43,438 nucleotides of DNA from Deltaproteobacteria bacterium. Its GTDB lineage: Bacteria; Myxococcota_A; UBA796; SXON01. Below the pieces are notes generated by a model. It did no database searches and was not told the DNA's origin. It worked only from the letters and a program-made list of their open reading frames with translations. The position numbers were made by a program, and so were the translations under genes. The DNA lies in assembly GCA_016875435.1 (NCBI GenBank), contig VGRE01000005.1, positions 1 to 43,438 of the forward strand. Reading direction: 5' to 3'. Shown here one piece after another: positions 26,770-35,419 of this stretch (position 1 is the first letter of the stretch; each line of letters starts with the position of its first letter).

Positions 26770-28175
26770 TGCATCGTCCCCTGCGACTGGTAGTCGTAGC
26801 TGGTCCGGTCGGGGCTGAGCCGCTCGAGGTACTCGGAGGGCGCCACCGCCTGGACCATCATCAGCGCGTTGGGCTCGGAGCCCGGGTCGTCGTCGCCGTC
26901 GAGGGCGAGGGTGGCGTCCCACACCGCGCCGAGGGTTTCTGACACCGTCACCGCGTGGTAGTTGAAACTACAGCCGCCGTTGCCGAAGGGGCAGTGGGTG
27001 TAGTCATCGCCGCCGATGGCGAGGATGTAGTTGAGGTCGAAGCTCCAGCCGATGATCGCGTACTCGGCCAGGGCGCCGATCATGTTGCCGTAGGCCACGA
27101 TGATGCCGGCACAATCGGTGCAGTTCACCGTGGTGCCGTAGCGGAGGTCGATGAAGGCCGACATGTCGAAGCTGGCGCGCTCCCAGTCGTTGCGCACGTA
27201 GGTGGTGTAGGCGCTGGCGCCGTAGCGAGTGTCGTATTCGAGGCCGAGGTCCTCGTACACCCAGTTCACCAGCGCGTCGAGCGCGGCCTCGCGCGTGGGC
27301 GCGGTGCCCTCGATGGCGCGCAGGGCGGGGTCGATGGCCGCCACCCAGGGCCGGTAGAGGTCGCCCTCCTCGTACCAGGTGGGTCCGTCGAGCACGCGGT
27401 ACACGCGCATCGGCACGGCGAGGGTGTTGACCGGGTAGGTGGCGCCGCTGGCGCCGGTCGACACCACCTGGAGGGACAGGGTTTCCTCGGTGACGCCGAG
27501 CGTGCTGCCGATCGCCGCGTCGCGCTGCAGGGTGACGGTGCCGGAGGCGGGGCTACCGTCGATCACCGTCCAGCCCTCGGCCACCACCGAGAGCTCGCCC
27601 TCGTCGAGGTTGGCGGCCCCTAGCTCGCTCTGCTCACCGAAGGCCAGGGTGAGGATGGGCCGGCTGTCCCAGCGGTAGGCCAGGGGTTCGCCCTCGCCCG
27701 TGGCGGGGAGGCCGAGCGCGGCGCCCACGGCAGGCAGGCTCGTTGGCCTGCCGTCGCGGTCGATGCTCGACACCGCCGAGAACGGCTCGGTGGCCACCTG
27801 GGCCTTGCCGGCGCGATGCCAGTACAGCGGCACCCGCAGCGCGCTGGCGCCGCCGTCGTCGCCGGCCCGGGCGTCGACCAGGCCGGCGCGCACCACGGCG
27901 AGCGTGGTCGTGGCCTCGCCCACCTCTACCGTGTATGTTCCTGTCGCGACCAAGTCGCCATCGCTGTCCCGGCCGTCCCAGCCCGGTGCCCCCACGCCCT
28001 CGCGGACCATCGTCCCCTCGCTGTCGAGGATGCGCGCCGTGTTCCCGGCGTCGCTGTCGAAGGTCCAAGTGAGCCCCGACAACGGGTCGAAAGCGGGGGC
28101 GGCGACGATCGCGGGCGGGCCGCTCTCGTCCCCGAGGTCGATGTTGGCGGCGGAGCAAGCGAGGAGCAGCAGCAT
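26766..28175 (-). CDS. Transglutaminase-like lipoprotein
   Basis: 469 residues from the ATG at 28175. A GTG three codons upstream (28184) is less likely because it lies in the -10-like box. The signal is MLLLLAC, with Cys at residue 7. An Ig-like FlgD-type segment near the N-terminus reads WDGRDSDGDLVATGTYTVEV. The C-terminal third has a transglutaminase/papain-like triad pattern: Cys in NCTDCAG, His in FNYHAV and Asp in VWDATL. It may crosslink or cleave proteins or peptides in the envelope; the reaction is not predictable. It is followed by an overlapping small exported protein gene. Confidence 0.65.
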   Translation of the reverse strand: MLLLLACSAANIDLGDESGPPAIVAAPAFDPLSGLTWTFDSDAGNTARILDSEGTMVREGVGAPGWDGRDSDGDLVATGTYTVEVGEATTTLAVVRAGLVDARAGDDGGASALRVPLYWHRAGKAQVATEPFSAVSSIDRDGRPTSLPAVGAALGLPATGEGEPLAYRWDSRPILTLAFGEQSELGAANLDEGELSVVAEGWTVIDGSPASGTVTLQRDAAIGSTLGVTEETLSLQVVSTGASGATYPVNTLAVPMRVYRVLDGPTWYEEGDLYRPWVAAIDPALRAIEGTAPTREAALDALVNWVYEDLGLEYDTRYGASAYTTYVRNDWERASFDMSAFIDLRYGTTVNCTDCAGIIVAYGNMIGALAEYAIIGWSFDLNYILAIGGDDYTHCPFGNGGCSFNYHAVTVSETLGAVWDATLALDGDDDPGSEPNALMMVQAVAPSEYLERLSPDRTSYDYQSQGTMQ

Positions 28176-28182
28176 CGGCGGC

Positions 28183-28188
28183 ACCGTA
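28183..28188 (-). promoter_or_regulatory. TANNNT box before the transglutaminase-like gene
   Basis: TACGGT on the minus strand lies 7 bases before the ATG at 28175, with no Shine-Dalgarno sequence. It supports the ATG over the GTG at 28184. Confidence 0.4.
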
Positions 28189-28237
28189 GCCCCGCCGCGC
28201 TCGCCTCGGTTGCAAAGCTCGCGTCACGTGGCGCGCC

Positions 28238-28255
28238 GTGACGATGCGGTGACAG
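28238..28255 (-). promoter_or_regulatory. Second Pho-box-like direct repeat
   Basis: The minus strand reads CTGTCACCGCATCGTCAC: two GTCAC cores with an 11-base period, close to the repeat before phoB. It sits in the 101-base gap between the transglutaminase-like gene (minus) and the lipid-kinase-like gene (plus), 8 bases before the plus-strand -10-like TACAAG. Its orientation points to the minus-strand gene and its spacing to the plus-strand gene. Confidence 0.35.
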
Positions 28256-28263
28256 CGCACCAC

Positions 28264-28269
28264 TACAAG
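28264..28269 (+). promoter_or_regulatory. -10-like box before the lipid-kinase-like gene
   Basis: TACAAG lies 7 bases before the ATG at 28277. No ribosome binding site is visible. Confidence 0.35.
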
Positions 28270-28276
28270 GCTCCGC

Positions 28277-28903
28277 ATGCACGTTGCTGCCGAGCGCCCC
28301 GAGAACCTGTTCCGGTCGAGCTACCACGTCCTGTCATCGATCGCGACGCTCATCCTGCTGGAGATGGTGCTGTCGCGCGAGCAGGCGGTGTGGGTGGCCA
28401 CCGGCTTCGCGACGTTCGCGTGGACCTGCGAGCTGTCGCGTCGCCACGTGCCCGGCGTCAACGACATCCTGATGCGCCTGCTCGGCCCCATCGCGCACCG
28501 CCACGAGTGGCACCGGGTCAACAGCGCCACCTGGTACACCACCGGCCTCGCGTTCATCGCGCCGGTCTTCGCCACGCCCACGCTGGCGCTCGCCCTCGTG
28601 TGCGCGGGCCTTGGCGACCCGGCGGCGGGCTTCATCGGCCGCCGCTACGGGCAAACCAAGCTGGTCAACGGGCGCTCGCTCGAGGGCACCATCGCCTACG
28701 CCGTGGCCTCCTTCCTCGGCTGTCTCGCGGTGCTCGCCCTGTGGCACGGCAACATCCCGCCCTCGCGCGGCCTCCTCGCCGCCAGCGTGGCCGCCGTGAC
28801 CGGCGCGCTCACCGAGCTGTTTGCCACCCGGGTCGACGACAACTTCATCGTGCCCATCACCGTGTCGCTGGCGGTGGGCGTGGTGTTCGGTGGGATGGTC
28901 TAG
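28277..28903 (+). CDS. CTP-dependent diacylglycerol/dolichol kinase-like membrane protein
   Basis: 208 residues with about six membrane helices and no signal peptide. The signature of the phosphatidate cytidylyltransferase/dolichol kinase group is clear: GLGDPAAGFIGRRYG, then GRSLEGT, and near the end TELFATRVDDNFIVPI. Relatives are yeast Dgk1, Sec59 and plant phytol kinases, which phosphorylate lipid alcohols with CTP. The lipid used here cannot be told. It lies downstream of a Pho-box-like repeat and 18 bases upstream of the GH1 gene, which seems to have its own promoter. Confidence 0.75.
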   Translation: MHVAAERPENLFRSSYHVLSSIATLILLEMVLSREQAVWVATGFATFAWTCELSRRHVPGVNDILMRLLGPIAHRHEWHRVNSATWYTTGLAFIAPVFATPTLALALVCAGLGDPAAGFIGRRYGQTKLVNGRSLEGTIAYAVASFLGCLAVLALWHGNIPPSRGLLAASVAAVTGALTELFATRVDDNFIVPITVSLAVGVVFGGMV

Positions 28904-28909
28904 CCGGGA

Positions 28910-28915
28910 TAGCGT
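28910..28915 (+). promoter_or_regulatory. GGATAGC / TANNNT box before the GH1 gene
   Basis: GGGATAGCGT ends 6 bases before the ATG at 28922. The TAG in the box (28910-28912) is also an in-frame stop, so the GH1 protein cannot start further upstream. It is the clearest leaderless arrangement in the window. Confidence 0.5.
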
Positions 28916-28921
28916 CGGCGG

Positions 28922-30436
28922 ATGACGCTCCTGCTGCTGTTCGCCTGCGTCAAACAAGACACTGGCGACCCCGTGCTCTACCCCTTCCCCGAGGGCTTTC
29001 GCTGGGGGGCCGCCAGCGCCGCCCACCAGGTGGAGGGGGGCAACACCAACAACAACTGGTACCAGTTCGAGACCTTGCCCGAGTTCGCGGGCAAGACCGC
29101 CGAGCCAAGCGGCGCCGCCACCGAGTTCTACACGCGCTACGAGGCCGACTTCGACCTGCTCGAGCGCATGGGCGCCGACGTGTTCCGGCTGTCGATCGAG
29201 TGGTCGCGTGTGGAGCCAAGTCGCGACACGTGGGACGAGGCCGAGTGGACCCACTACCGCGAGGTGATCGAGGCCCTACGCGCGCGCGGCATCGAGCCCA
29301 TGGTCACGCTGCATCACTTCACCGACCCCATCTGGCTCAACGACCTGTCCGACCTCGACTGCGCGGCGGGCCCCACCGACAGCAACATGTGCGGGTGGAC
29401 CAACCCCGAGGCCCCGGCCGAGTTCGCCGAGTTCAGCGGGGAGGCGGCCACCCGGCTCGGCGACCTCGTCGACGAGTGGAGCACCTTCAACGAGCCCGGT
29501 GGCTACGTGCTCTCCGGCTACCTCGGCGGCGCCTTCCCCCCCGGCTACAGCAACCTGACCGTCGACGGCATCCAGGAAAACGTCATCCCGGTGATCGAGG
29601 CCCTCGCCACCGCCAACGCGCTGGCCTACGACGCGGTGAAGGCGGCCGACCGCACTGACGCCAACAGCGACAACGTGATCGCCCACGTGGGCTTCACCAA
29701 CTCGATCCAGTGGATCGTCCCCCTCGACGAAGACAATCCCGACGACGTGGCCGCCGCCGAGCGCATCCAGGCGCTCTACGGCTACGCCCTCCCCGACGCG
29801 GTGATCCTCGGCATGCTCGACCGCGACCTCGATGGCGCCCCCGAGGAAGAACACCCGGAGTGGGCCAACAAGTGCGACCTTCTCGGCTACCAGTACTACT
29901 ACCGGATGCCGGTGAAGTACCAGGCCTCCTTCCCGCCGGTCGAGGCCATCCCCTGTGACGCATCGGTGTTGGAAGCGCTGGGCATGTCGCTCTCCGACTT
30001 CGGCTGTCCCGAGCCGCATCCCGACGACATCACCCAGATGGGCTACGAGCACTACGCGCCGGGCCTTGGCTTGCTCGCGGAGCCGATGGCCGAGCGTTAC
30101 CCCGGCGTTCAACTCCGCGTCACCGAGGCGGGCATCGCCACCACCAGCGGGAAACGCCGGGCCGAGAGCATCGTGCGCCAGCTCGTCGGCCTGCACGCCG
30201 CCATCGAGGACGGGCAACCGGTCGACGGCTACATCCACTGGTCGCTCACCGACAACTTCGAGTGGGCCGAGGGCTTCCGCCCGCGCTTCGGCCTCTACTC
30301 GGTGGACTACGACACCATGGAGCGCAGCGCCACCGAGGGCGCCACCGTGCTCGGCCAGATCATCGAGGACAACGGCATCCGCCAGTCGGTGTACGACGCC
30401 TACGGCGTGGGCGAGCACCTGAGCCCCGGCGAGTAG
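28922..30436 (+). CDS. GH1 beta-glycosidase-like lipoprotein
   Basis: 504 residues. The signal is MTLLLLFAC, with Cys at residue 9; the start is fixed by an in-frame stop 12 bases upstream. Glycoside hydrolase family 1 features are FRWGAASAAHQVEGG at the N-terminus, RLSIEWSRVEP, the acid/base E191 in STFNEPGG, and the nucleophile E402 in VTEAG, where most members have TENG. WSLTDNFEWAEGFRPRFGLY near the C-terminus is the typical aglycone/glycone segment. It probably hydrolyses beta-glucosides or cello-oligosaccharides outside the cytoplasm, which would fit with cellulose made nearby, but the substrate is inferred. Confidence 0.85.
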   Translation: MTLLLLFACVKQDTGDPVLYPFPEGFRWGAASAAHQVEGGNTNNNWYQFETLPEFAGKTAEPSGAATEFYTRYEADFDLLERMGADVFRLSIEWSRVEPSRDTWDEAEWTHYREVIEALRARGIEPMVTLHHFTDPIWLNDLSDLDCAAGPTDSNMCGWTNPEAPAEFAEFSGEAATRLGDLVDEWSTFNEPGGYVLSGYLGGAFPPGYSNLTVDGIQENVIPVIEALATANALAYDAVKAADRTDANSDNVIAHVGFTNSIQWIVPLDEDNPDDVAAAERIQALYGYALPDAVILGMLDRDLDGAPEEEHPEWANKCDLLGYQYYYRMPVKYQASFPPVEAIPCDASVLEALGMSLSDFGCPEPHPDDITQMGYEHYAPGLGLLAEPMAERYPGVQLRVTEAGIATTSGKRRAESIVRQLVGLHAAIEDGQPVDGYIHWSLTDNFEWAEGFRPRFGLYSVDYDTMERSATEGATVLGQIIEDNGIRQSVYDAYGVGEHLSPGE

Positions 30437-30469
30437 CGACGGGTTACAGCTGGTTTCTCCTCCGGATGC

Positions 30470-30698
30470 TCACCATGGCGGCCGGGAGACGGTGAAACAC
30501 TCCTCGCGGCTCTCGTCGAGCTCGATCACCGCCTCGAGCCGGGCGTCGGCTCGCCCGTCCACCTCGCTGCCCATCACGACACTCGTGGCATGGGGCAACG
30601 GCAGACACGTGCTCGGCCGCCAGCGATTAGATCTCCGGTCTGGCGCAGAGCCCGAGGAAAGGACGACCGGCGTCGGCGCAGGCGAGGAGCCGGATCAC
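30470..30698 (-). pseudogene. Possible frameshifted small lipoprotein
   Basis: The GTG at 30698 overlaps the stop of the M2 peptidase gene (GTGA) and encodes IRLLACADAGRPFLGLCAR, a lipobox start like others here, but meets TAA after 23 codons. In another frame, from about the same point to TGA at 30472-30470, the sequence reads like a protein end: VVMGSEVDGRADARLEAVIE, then LDESREECFTV. One frame change would join the two into a ~75-residue lipoprotein. It is either a broken gene or a sequencing error. The short gap to the GH1 stop at 30436 holds nothing else. Confidence 0.35.
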
Positions 30699-32455
30699 CT
30701 CTTCCGGTTCTCTTTCTGGAGCCACTTCCGCAGGGGCTCGAAGTAGGCCACCATCGCCCGGGTGGACAACTCCTCACCGGTGGCGTCTTTCAGCACCTCG
30801 CGCCAGTCCTCGGTGGCGCCCTTCTCCAGCACGCCCTTGATGAAGGCGCCGGCTTCCTTGCTGCCGTAGTAGTTGCAGTCGTGAGGGTCTTGCTTGAGGA
30901 TCTTCTTGGCGATGTGCTCGTGCAGCTGGTACTTGATGACCGTCGCGAGCGCGTAGTCGTAGTACTGCGCCGGGTCGTCGTTGATGTGGGTCTTGGTGCA
31001 GGCGTCGCAGAGGGCGGGGTCGGTCAGGCGCGCCTTGTCGGGCACGGCGATGCCCTGGTACTGCGACACGATCTCCCACCAGCGTTTCTGCCACTGGTCG
31101 GCGGGGAGGTTCTTCTCGTAGAGCTCGTACTCGAAGCGGCTCATCGTGCCGGTGGCGAAGGGGACGAAGGCCACCGTCTGTTCGAGCGCCTCGGCGAGCA
31201 GCACCTGCGTGGGATCGCTCTTGTGTTTCTTCGGCAAGATCCCCAGCTGTTTGAGGTAGCTGGGCTGGAACGCGGCCACGTTGGCCAGCTCGCCGATGCC
31301 CTCGTGAAACGCCCGGTTGGCGCCCTTGCGCAGCGTGAGCGGCACCTCGGGACGGGTGTAGCTGATGTAGTAGTAGATGTGTCCCAGCTCGTGGTGGCTG
31401 GTGCCAAACCACTGGCTGTCGGGCTCCACGCTCATCAACGAGCGAATGTCCTGCTTCAGGTCCATGTGCCAGGCCGAGGCGTGGCTGTTCTTGTGTCGCG
31501 ACTGCCCATCGGGCACCGGGTAGAGGTCGGACTTCTCCCAGAATGACTTCGGCAGCTCGGGGAAGCCCATCGACACGTAGAATTGCTCGGAGGACTCGAT
31601 GATCCACTCCGGCGACTTGTCCTCGAAGTAGGGGTCGAGGTCGGCGCTCTGCACGAGCCCGCCCCACTCCTGGCCCCAGCGATTGGGCAGCCAGTGGGCG
31701 GGGATGTCGCCCTCGGGCACCGGCTGGCCGTACTTCTTGGCGAGCTGGCGCTTGGCCCAGGTGTGGAGTTCCTTGTAGAGCGGCGCCATGTCCTTGTTCA
31801 GCTGGTCGAGCAGCGCCATCATCTCGTCGGCGCTCATGCCGTACTCCGACACCTGGTAGCCGAAGTAGGAGCTGAAGCCGCTCGCCTTGGCCACGCCATT
31901 GCGCAGCTCGCGCAGCTCGCCGAGCCCGGCCTTGAGCGGAACGCCGATCTCCTTCGACGTGGTCCAGACCTTCAGCCGCTTCGCCGCGTCGGTCTCGGCT
32001 TGCAGCATGCCGTCGATGTCGTTGGCGCTGAGGGCCTGGGCGCACTTGCCGTCGGCGCCGCGCGCCTCCATGCAGTACTCGAAACCGTCCTGGGCCGCGC
32101 CCTGCCGGGCCTCGGCCGCGATGCGCCTGTTCACCAGCTCCGTCTGGTCGCCCGGCGCCTCGCCGGCCGCGTAGAGGATGGCGTCGAGCTGCCGCAGTTG
32201 CAGGGGCGTGATCTCCTTCTCCCGCCCCCGCCACTGGCGAGCGCGCTCGATGATGTGGGGATCGCCCACGAAGGCGGCGGTGGCCTGCGAGGCGGCCTCG
32301 CGGCGTCCCTGGTTGAGGTCGCTCACGTCGGTGGCGGCCTGCCAGCTGGCCTCGGCGTCGAGCGCGTAGAGCCGGGAGAGGAGAGAGTCGTAGAGGTCGA
32401 GGAAGCGCTGGGCGCCGTCGTCAGCGTGGGCCAGGGTGGCGAGGAGGAGGAGCAT
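30695..32455 (-). CDS. Peptidyl-dipeptidase of the ACE (M2) family
   Basis: 586 residues, close to the size of single-domain bacterial ACE enzymes. The signal peptide is short (MLLLLATLAHA). The zinc site is H355-E356-LG-H359 with third ligand E385 in RKGANRAFHEGIGE, which closely follows the ACE pattern HHEMGH...GANPGFHEAIGD. It is a zinc carboxydipeptidase that removes C-terminal dipeptides in the periplasm or outside. The C-terminus is basic (QKENRKR). Its ATG lies 10 bases after the stop of the broken phoD gene. Confidence 0.9.
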   Translation of the reverse strand: MLLLLATLAHADDGAQRFLDLYDSLLSRLYALDAEASWQAATDVSDLNQGRREAASQATAAFVGDPHIIERARQWRGREKEITPLQLRQLDAILYAAGEAPGDQTELVNRRIAAEARQGAAQDGFEYCMEARGADGKCAQALSANDIDGMLQAETDAAKRLKVWTTSKEIGVPLKAGLGELRELRNGVAKASGFSSYFGYQVSEYGMSADEMMALLDQLNKDMAPLYKELHTWAKRQLAKKYGQPVPEGDIPAHWLPNRWGQEWGGLVQSADLDPYFEDKSPEWIIESSEQFYVSMGFPELPKSFWEKSDLYPVPDGQSRHKNSHASAWHMDLKQDIRSLMSVEPDSQWFGTSHHELGHIYYYISYTRPEVPLTLRKGANRAFHEGIGELANVAAFQPSYLKQLGILPKKHKSDPTQVLLAEALEQTVAFVPFATGTMSRFEYELYEKNLPADQWQKRWWEIVSQYQGIAVPDKARLTDPALCDACTKTHINDDPAQYYDYALATVIKYQLHEHIAKKILKQDPHDCNYYGSKEAGAFIKGVLEKGATEDWREVLKDATGEELSTRAMVAYFEPLRKWLQKENRKR

Positions 32456-32461
32456 CGGCGC

Positions 32462-32467
32462 GGGCTA
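32462..32467 (-). promoter_or_regulatory. GGATAGC box before the M2 peptidase gene
   Basis: On the minus strand GGGATAGCCC ends 6 bases before the ATG at 32455. Its TAG is also the stop codon of the upstream phoD remnant. No Shine-Dalgarno sequence is seen. Confidence 0.4.
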
Positions 32468-33548
32468 TCCCGACGAGGGCTCCACGGTCATCCGGTGGAC
32501 CTCGCGTCCGTGGCCGTCGTGGAAGGCCACCGTCAGCGCGCGACTCTTCGCGTCGATCTCGACGATGCCGTACCACTGCATGCCGTCCGAGGGCGGGTTG
32601 GCCCCCGCGATGCGCTCGGAGAGCGACACCCGCTCGCACCGGGGACCGAAGGTGTCGTCGAGGGCGTTGGGGTTGAAGGTGCCCGCGTGGAGGGGGCCCG
32701 CGAGGAACTCCCAGAAGGGGTCGAAGTCCTTGAACTGCGCGCGGGACGGCTCGTAGCGGGTGGCCGCCGCGTAGTGCAGGTCGGCGGTGACCCACGCCAC
32801 GTCGCGCACGCCCTCGTGCTGGAGGTGCGCGAGGACGTCGGCGATCTCCAGCTCCCGGCCCATGGCCTCGCCGTTACCATTACAGGCGTTGTCCCATGCC
32901 TCCTTGCCGTCGGCGGAGGCGATGCCCAGCGGCATGTCGCAGGCGACGATCTTCCAAGCGGCCCGGGAGCGCGACAACCCCTGCTTCAGCCAGTCCCGCT
33001 GCACCGGCCCCAGCCAGGACGCGCCGGGGCCGTACGTCTTGTCGCGACCGGCGGAGTTCGGTCCCCGGTGCGAGCGCGTGTCGAGCACGAAGAGATCGAG
33101 CAGCGGCCCGTAAGCGATCTTCCGGTAGATCTTGTCGCCCCCGATTGGGGTGTACTCGGCCCCAGGCGAAGCGCACGTTGCGTCCCCGCGACGGTGGCAG
33201 GAAGCTCCCCAGCATCCATTCCTCCGTGGGACCGGTACGCGCCCGCCAGTACACGCGATCGTGGTGCCACCGCTGCTTCACGCTCACGCGGGCGGTGAAG
33301 TCGGTGTCGGCGCTCGCCACGGGGCCGCCCGCGCGCCTGGCATGGCGAAACTCGGGGTTGTCTGCCTACTCGACCTCGAGCTGGCCCTCGATGCGCCCGC
33401 GAGCCCAGAAGGTGGCGCCCTTGCCGTGCACGTCGCCAACGGCGAGGGCGCGAGGGTTGAGCCGCTCGGTGGTGTCGGCCCAGCCCAGCCGCGGGAGGAA
33501 GATCGAGGCCGAGGCCCCGGCGAGCAACTGGCGGCGGCTGGGACGCAT
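32465..33548 (-). pseudogene. phoD: Broken PhoD-like alkaline phosphatase/phosphodiesterase
   Basis: The remnant starts with a Tat signal (MRPSRRQLLAGASASIF). It continues in frame 1 as a PhoD N-terminal domain, interrupted by TAG at 33366-33368 in EVE*ADNPEF, where the family usually has Trp. After NVRFAWG (about 33160) the frame shifts to AEYTPIGGDKIYRKIAYG, then FVLDTRSHRGPN and a PhoD-like C-terminus ending at 32465. The central part, with the expected GD and NHE/DHE metal ligands, is missing, probably over 100 residues. At ~361 codons in total it is well short of a normal PhoD. It therefore carries at least a nonsense change and a deletion with frameshift. Confidence 0.8.
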
Positions 33549-33554
33549 GACCCA

Positions 33555-33560
33555 AGCGTA
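33555..33560 (-). promoter_or_regulatory. TANNNT box before the phoD remnant
   Basis: TACGCT on the minus strand lies 6 bases before the ATG at 33548. It is still intact although the gene is broken. Confidence 0.4.
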
Positions 33561-35228
33561 CTACCGGGTCCCGAGGATCTCCACGTCGAGCACGCCGGCC
33601 AGCGTGTCGCCGCGGGTGGCGCCCGCCTCGCTGAAGCTGAGCGTGCCGTTGCCCAGGTAGGCCACGGTCTGCCACTGGTCGCTCGTGTTGCTGTCGAGGT
33701 ACATGATCACGCCCTCGGCGTCGTGACCGTCGAGCGAGAGCGACGCGCCATCCACGAGGAGTGACTTGTCGAAGACGGCATAGGGGGCCACGTACACTCC
33801 CGGCGCGATCTCGCTGACCGTGAGCCAGATGGCCCGACCATCGTCGATGATACCGGCTGATACACCGTCCTGAGTCGATGGGTACTCGACACCGTCGAAT
33901 AGGTAGTAGGTGTCGGCCTCGCCAGCGGTCCACACGTCGCCATTGGGGTAGCTGCCCCAGGTGGTGCTGAAACTCACCTGGGCCTCGCCGACCGTTTCCC
34001 AGCACACTTCCCCGCGCAGGTCGGCGGCCTCGGCGCCCCGCGCCATGCCGTCGCGCACGTCGTCGGCGCGCAGCTCCACGATCGTGCGCGTGGCCTCGAT
34101 ACCGGTACGCATCGACTTGCCGTCATGCTCGGCCACCAGCTCGGCCCAGGCGTCGATCTGGGCCACCTTCTCGGTGCCATCCCAGGCCGCGTCGAGCTGT
34201 CGCGACAGCTCGGCCTCGTACAGCCCGCGGCCCTCGTCGTGGAGGAAGAGGCGATGGGCGAGCGCGCTGAGGGTGCCCACCCAGGCGTTGGCGCCGTCGT
34301 TGCCCCAGAAGGGCTCGCGCTGGTCGAAGGCGGCGTCGGGGCCGCTGGCGATGAAGCGGAGGCGCCCATCGCCGGGGAGCGCATAGGCGTAGAAGTTGTT
34401 GGTGTTGGCGTTGTAGCCGTCCCAGTGACCGGCGATGGACTCTGCCGCCCAGAACGTGAAGAAGGCGTCGAGGTCGATGACCGCGTCGAGCGCGTCGAGG
34501 AGCGCGCTGTCGCTGGCCTCGAGCGCCTCGGTGACGGCCTCGAGCTCGGCCCCGGTGGTGTCGTCGGTCTCGTACTCGAAGGTCTGGGTCCAGCCCTCGC
34601 GGAAGTCGGAGAGGGTGCCCTCGTACATCGCGGTGGGCCACTCGCCGCTACGCCGCACCACCAGCTCCTCGTCGATGTTCTCGGTGTGGGCGTAGATGCC
34701 CAGGTCTTCGCCGTTGACCACCACGTGGGCCAGCGCGCATCGTGGCGCCACGAGGCCGGCCTCGCTGAACCATTGGTGCGCGAGACAGGTGCGCATGCGG
34801 CTCGGATCCTGGCGGCCGTTGTTGAACACCAGCTTCTCCAGGCCGAAGAATCGCTGGTCGTCGACATACTCGCCCACGTCGATCTTGAGCGAGGGCCGGT
34901 CGGAAACGACCGAGCCGATCAGGCCCTTCTTGCGGACGCCCACCTCGCCCATGGCCTCGCCGTCGAGCCAGGCCTCGCCGGGGAAGTAGGTGTAGGGGCT
35001 GGGCCAGGGCCCATCCATGCACGCCTCGCCCATGAGGTCGTAGTAGGTACGCTCTTGCGCGCGGAGCTCGGCCCAGTCATCGGGGTCGAGCTCGACCACC
35101 AGCTCGTGAAGCGCGCTCACGTCGAAGAGCGCGTCGGCCTCGGCTCCCCCCTGGACCTCGTCGCTGGCCGCGGGCTCGCCGCTGTCGAACGACACGGTCT
35201 GGTCGGCGCAGGCGAGGAGGAGGAGCAT
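33561..35228 (-). CDS. CotH-kinase-like lipoprotein 4
   Basis: 555 residues from the ATG at 35228; signal MLLLLAC with Cys at residue 7. CotH-like blocks are VGVRKKGLIGSV, RPSLKIDVGEYVDD, KLVFNNGRQDPSRMRTCLA, APRCALAHVVVNGEDLGIY and HWDGYNANTNNFYAY. The W-D-x-D site is the most divergent of the four (IASGPDAAF). An extra ~130-residue C-terminal beta-rich domain (from about WETVGEAQVSFSTTWGS) is absent from the other CotH-like proteins here and may bind a ligand or surface. It lies just upstream of the phoD remnant. Confidence 0.8.
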   Translation of the reverse strand: MLLLLACADQTVSFDSGEPAASDEVQGGAEADALFDVSALHELVVELDPDDWAELRAQERTYYDLMGEACMDGPWPSPYTYFPGEAWLDGEAMGEVGVRKKGLIGSVVSDRPSLKIDVGEYVDDQRFFGLEKLVFNNGRQDPSRMRTCLAHQWFSEAGLVAPRCALAHVVVNGEDLGIYAHTENIDEELVVRRSGEWPTAMYEGTLSDFREGWTQTFEYETDDTTGAELEAVTEALEASDSALLDALDAVIDLDAFFTFWAAESIAGHWDGYNANTNNFYAYALPGDGRLRFIASGPDAAFDQREPFWGNDGANAWVGTLSALAHRLFLHDEGRGLYEAELSRQLDAAWDGTEKVAQIDAWAELVAEHDGKSMRTGIEATRTIVELRADDVRDGMARGAEAADLRGEVCWETVGEAQVSFSTTWGSYPNGDVWTAGEADTYYLFDGVEYPSTQDGVSAGIIDDGRAIWLTVSEIAPGVYVAPYAVFDKSLLVDGASLSLDGHDAEGVIMYLDSNTSDQWQTVAYLGNGTLSFSEAGATRGDTLAGVLDVEILGTR

Positions 35229-35235
35229 CGACACG

Positions 35236-35241
35236 AGGGTA
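35236..35241 (-). promoter_or_regulatory. TANNNT box before CotH-like gene 4
   Basis: TACCCT on the minus strand lies 7 bases before the ATG at 35228. No ribosome binding site is visible. The remaining ~180 bases to the RluA-like gene show no gene. Confidence 0.4.
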
Positions 35242-35419
35242 TGACACGCCAGGGGCGGGGGCGTGAAAGGAAATCGTGGGGGCGCTACCGCCCTTGGCGC
35301 GGGCGCCGGCTTCCAAAGCGTGGGTGACCGTGTACCCGGCCATTGGGCCGATCCCCACGGCAGCGCTAGGCCGCGAGTCGAGACCGCGACAATTTTCCGT
35401 CGTGGCTCAAACCCCCGGC

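Noticed and set aside
33366-33368. In-frame TAG in phoD as a recoded codon
   Set aside because: A second lesion downstream removes the active site, so simple gene decay explains both.
34194-34211. 18-base perfect palindrome as an operator
   Set aside because: It lies inside CotH-like 4 and is explained as an extended copy of the dispersed GTCGCGAC repeat.
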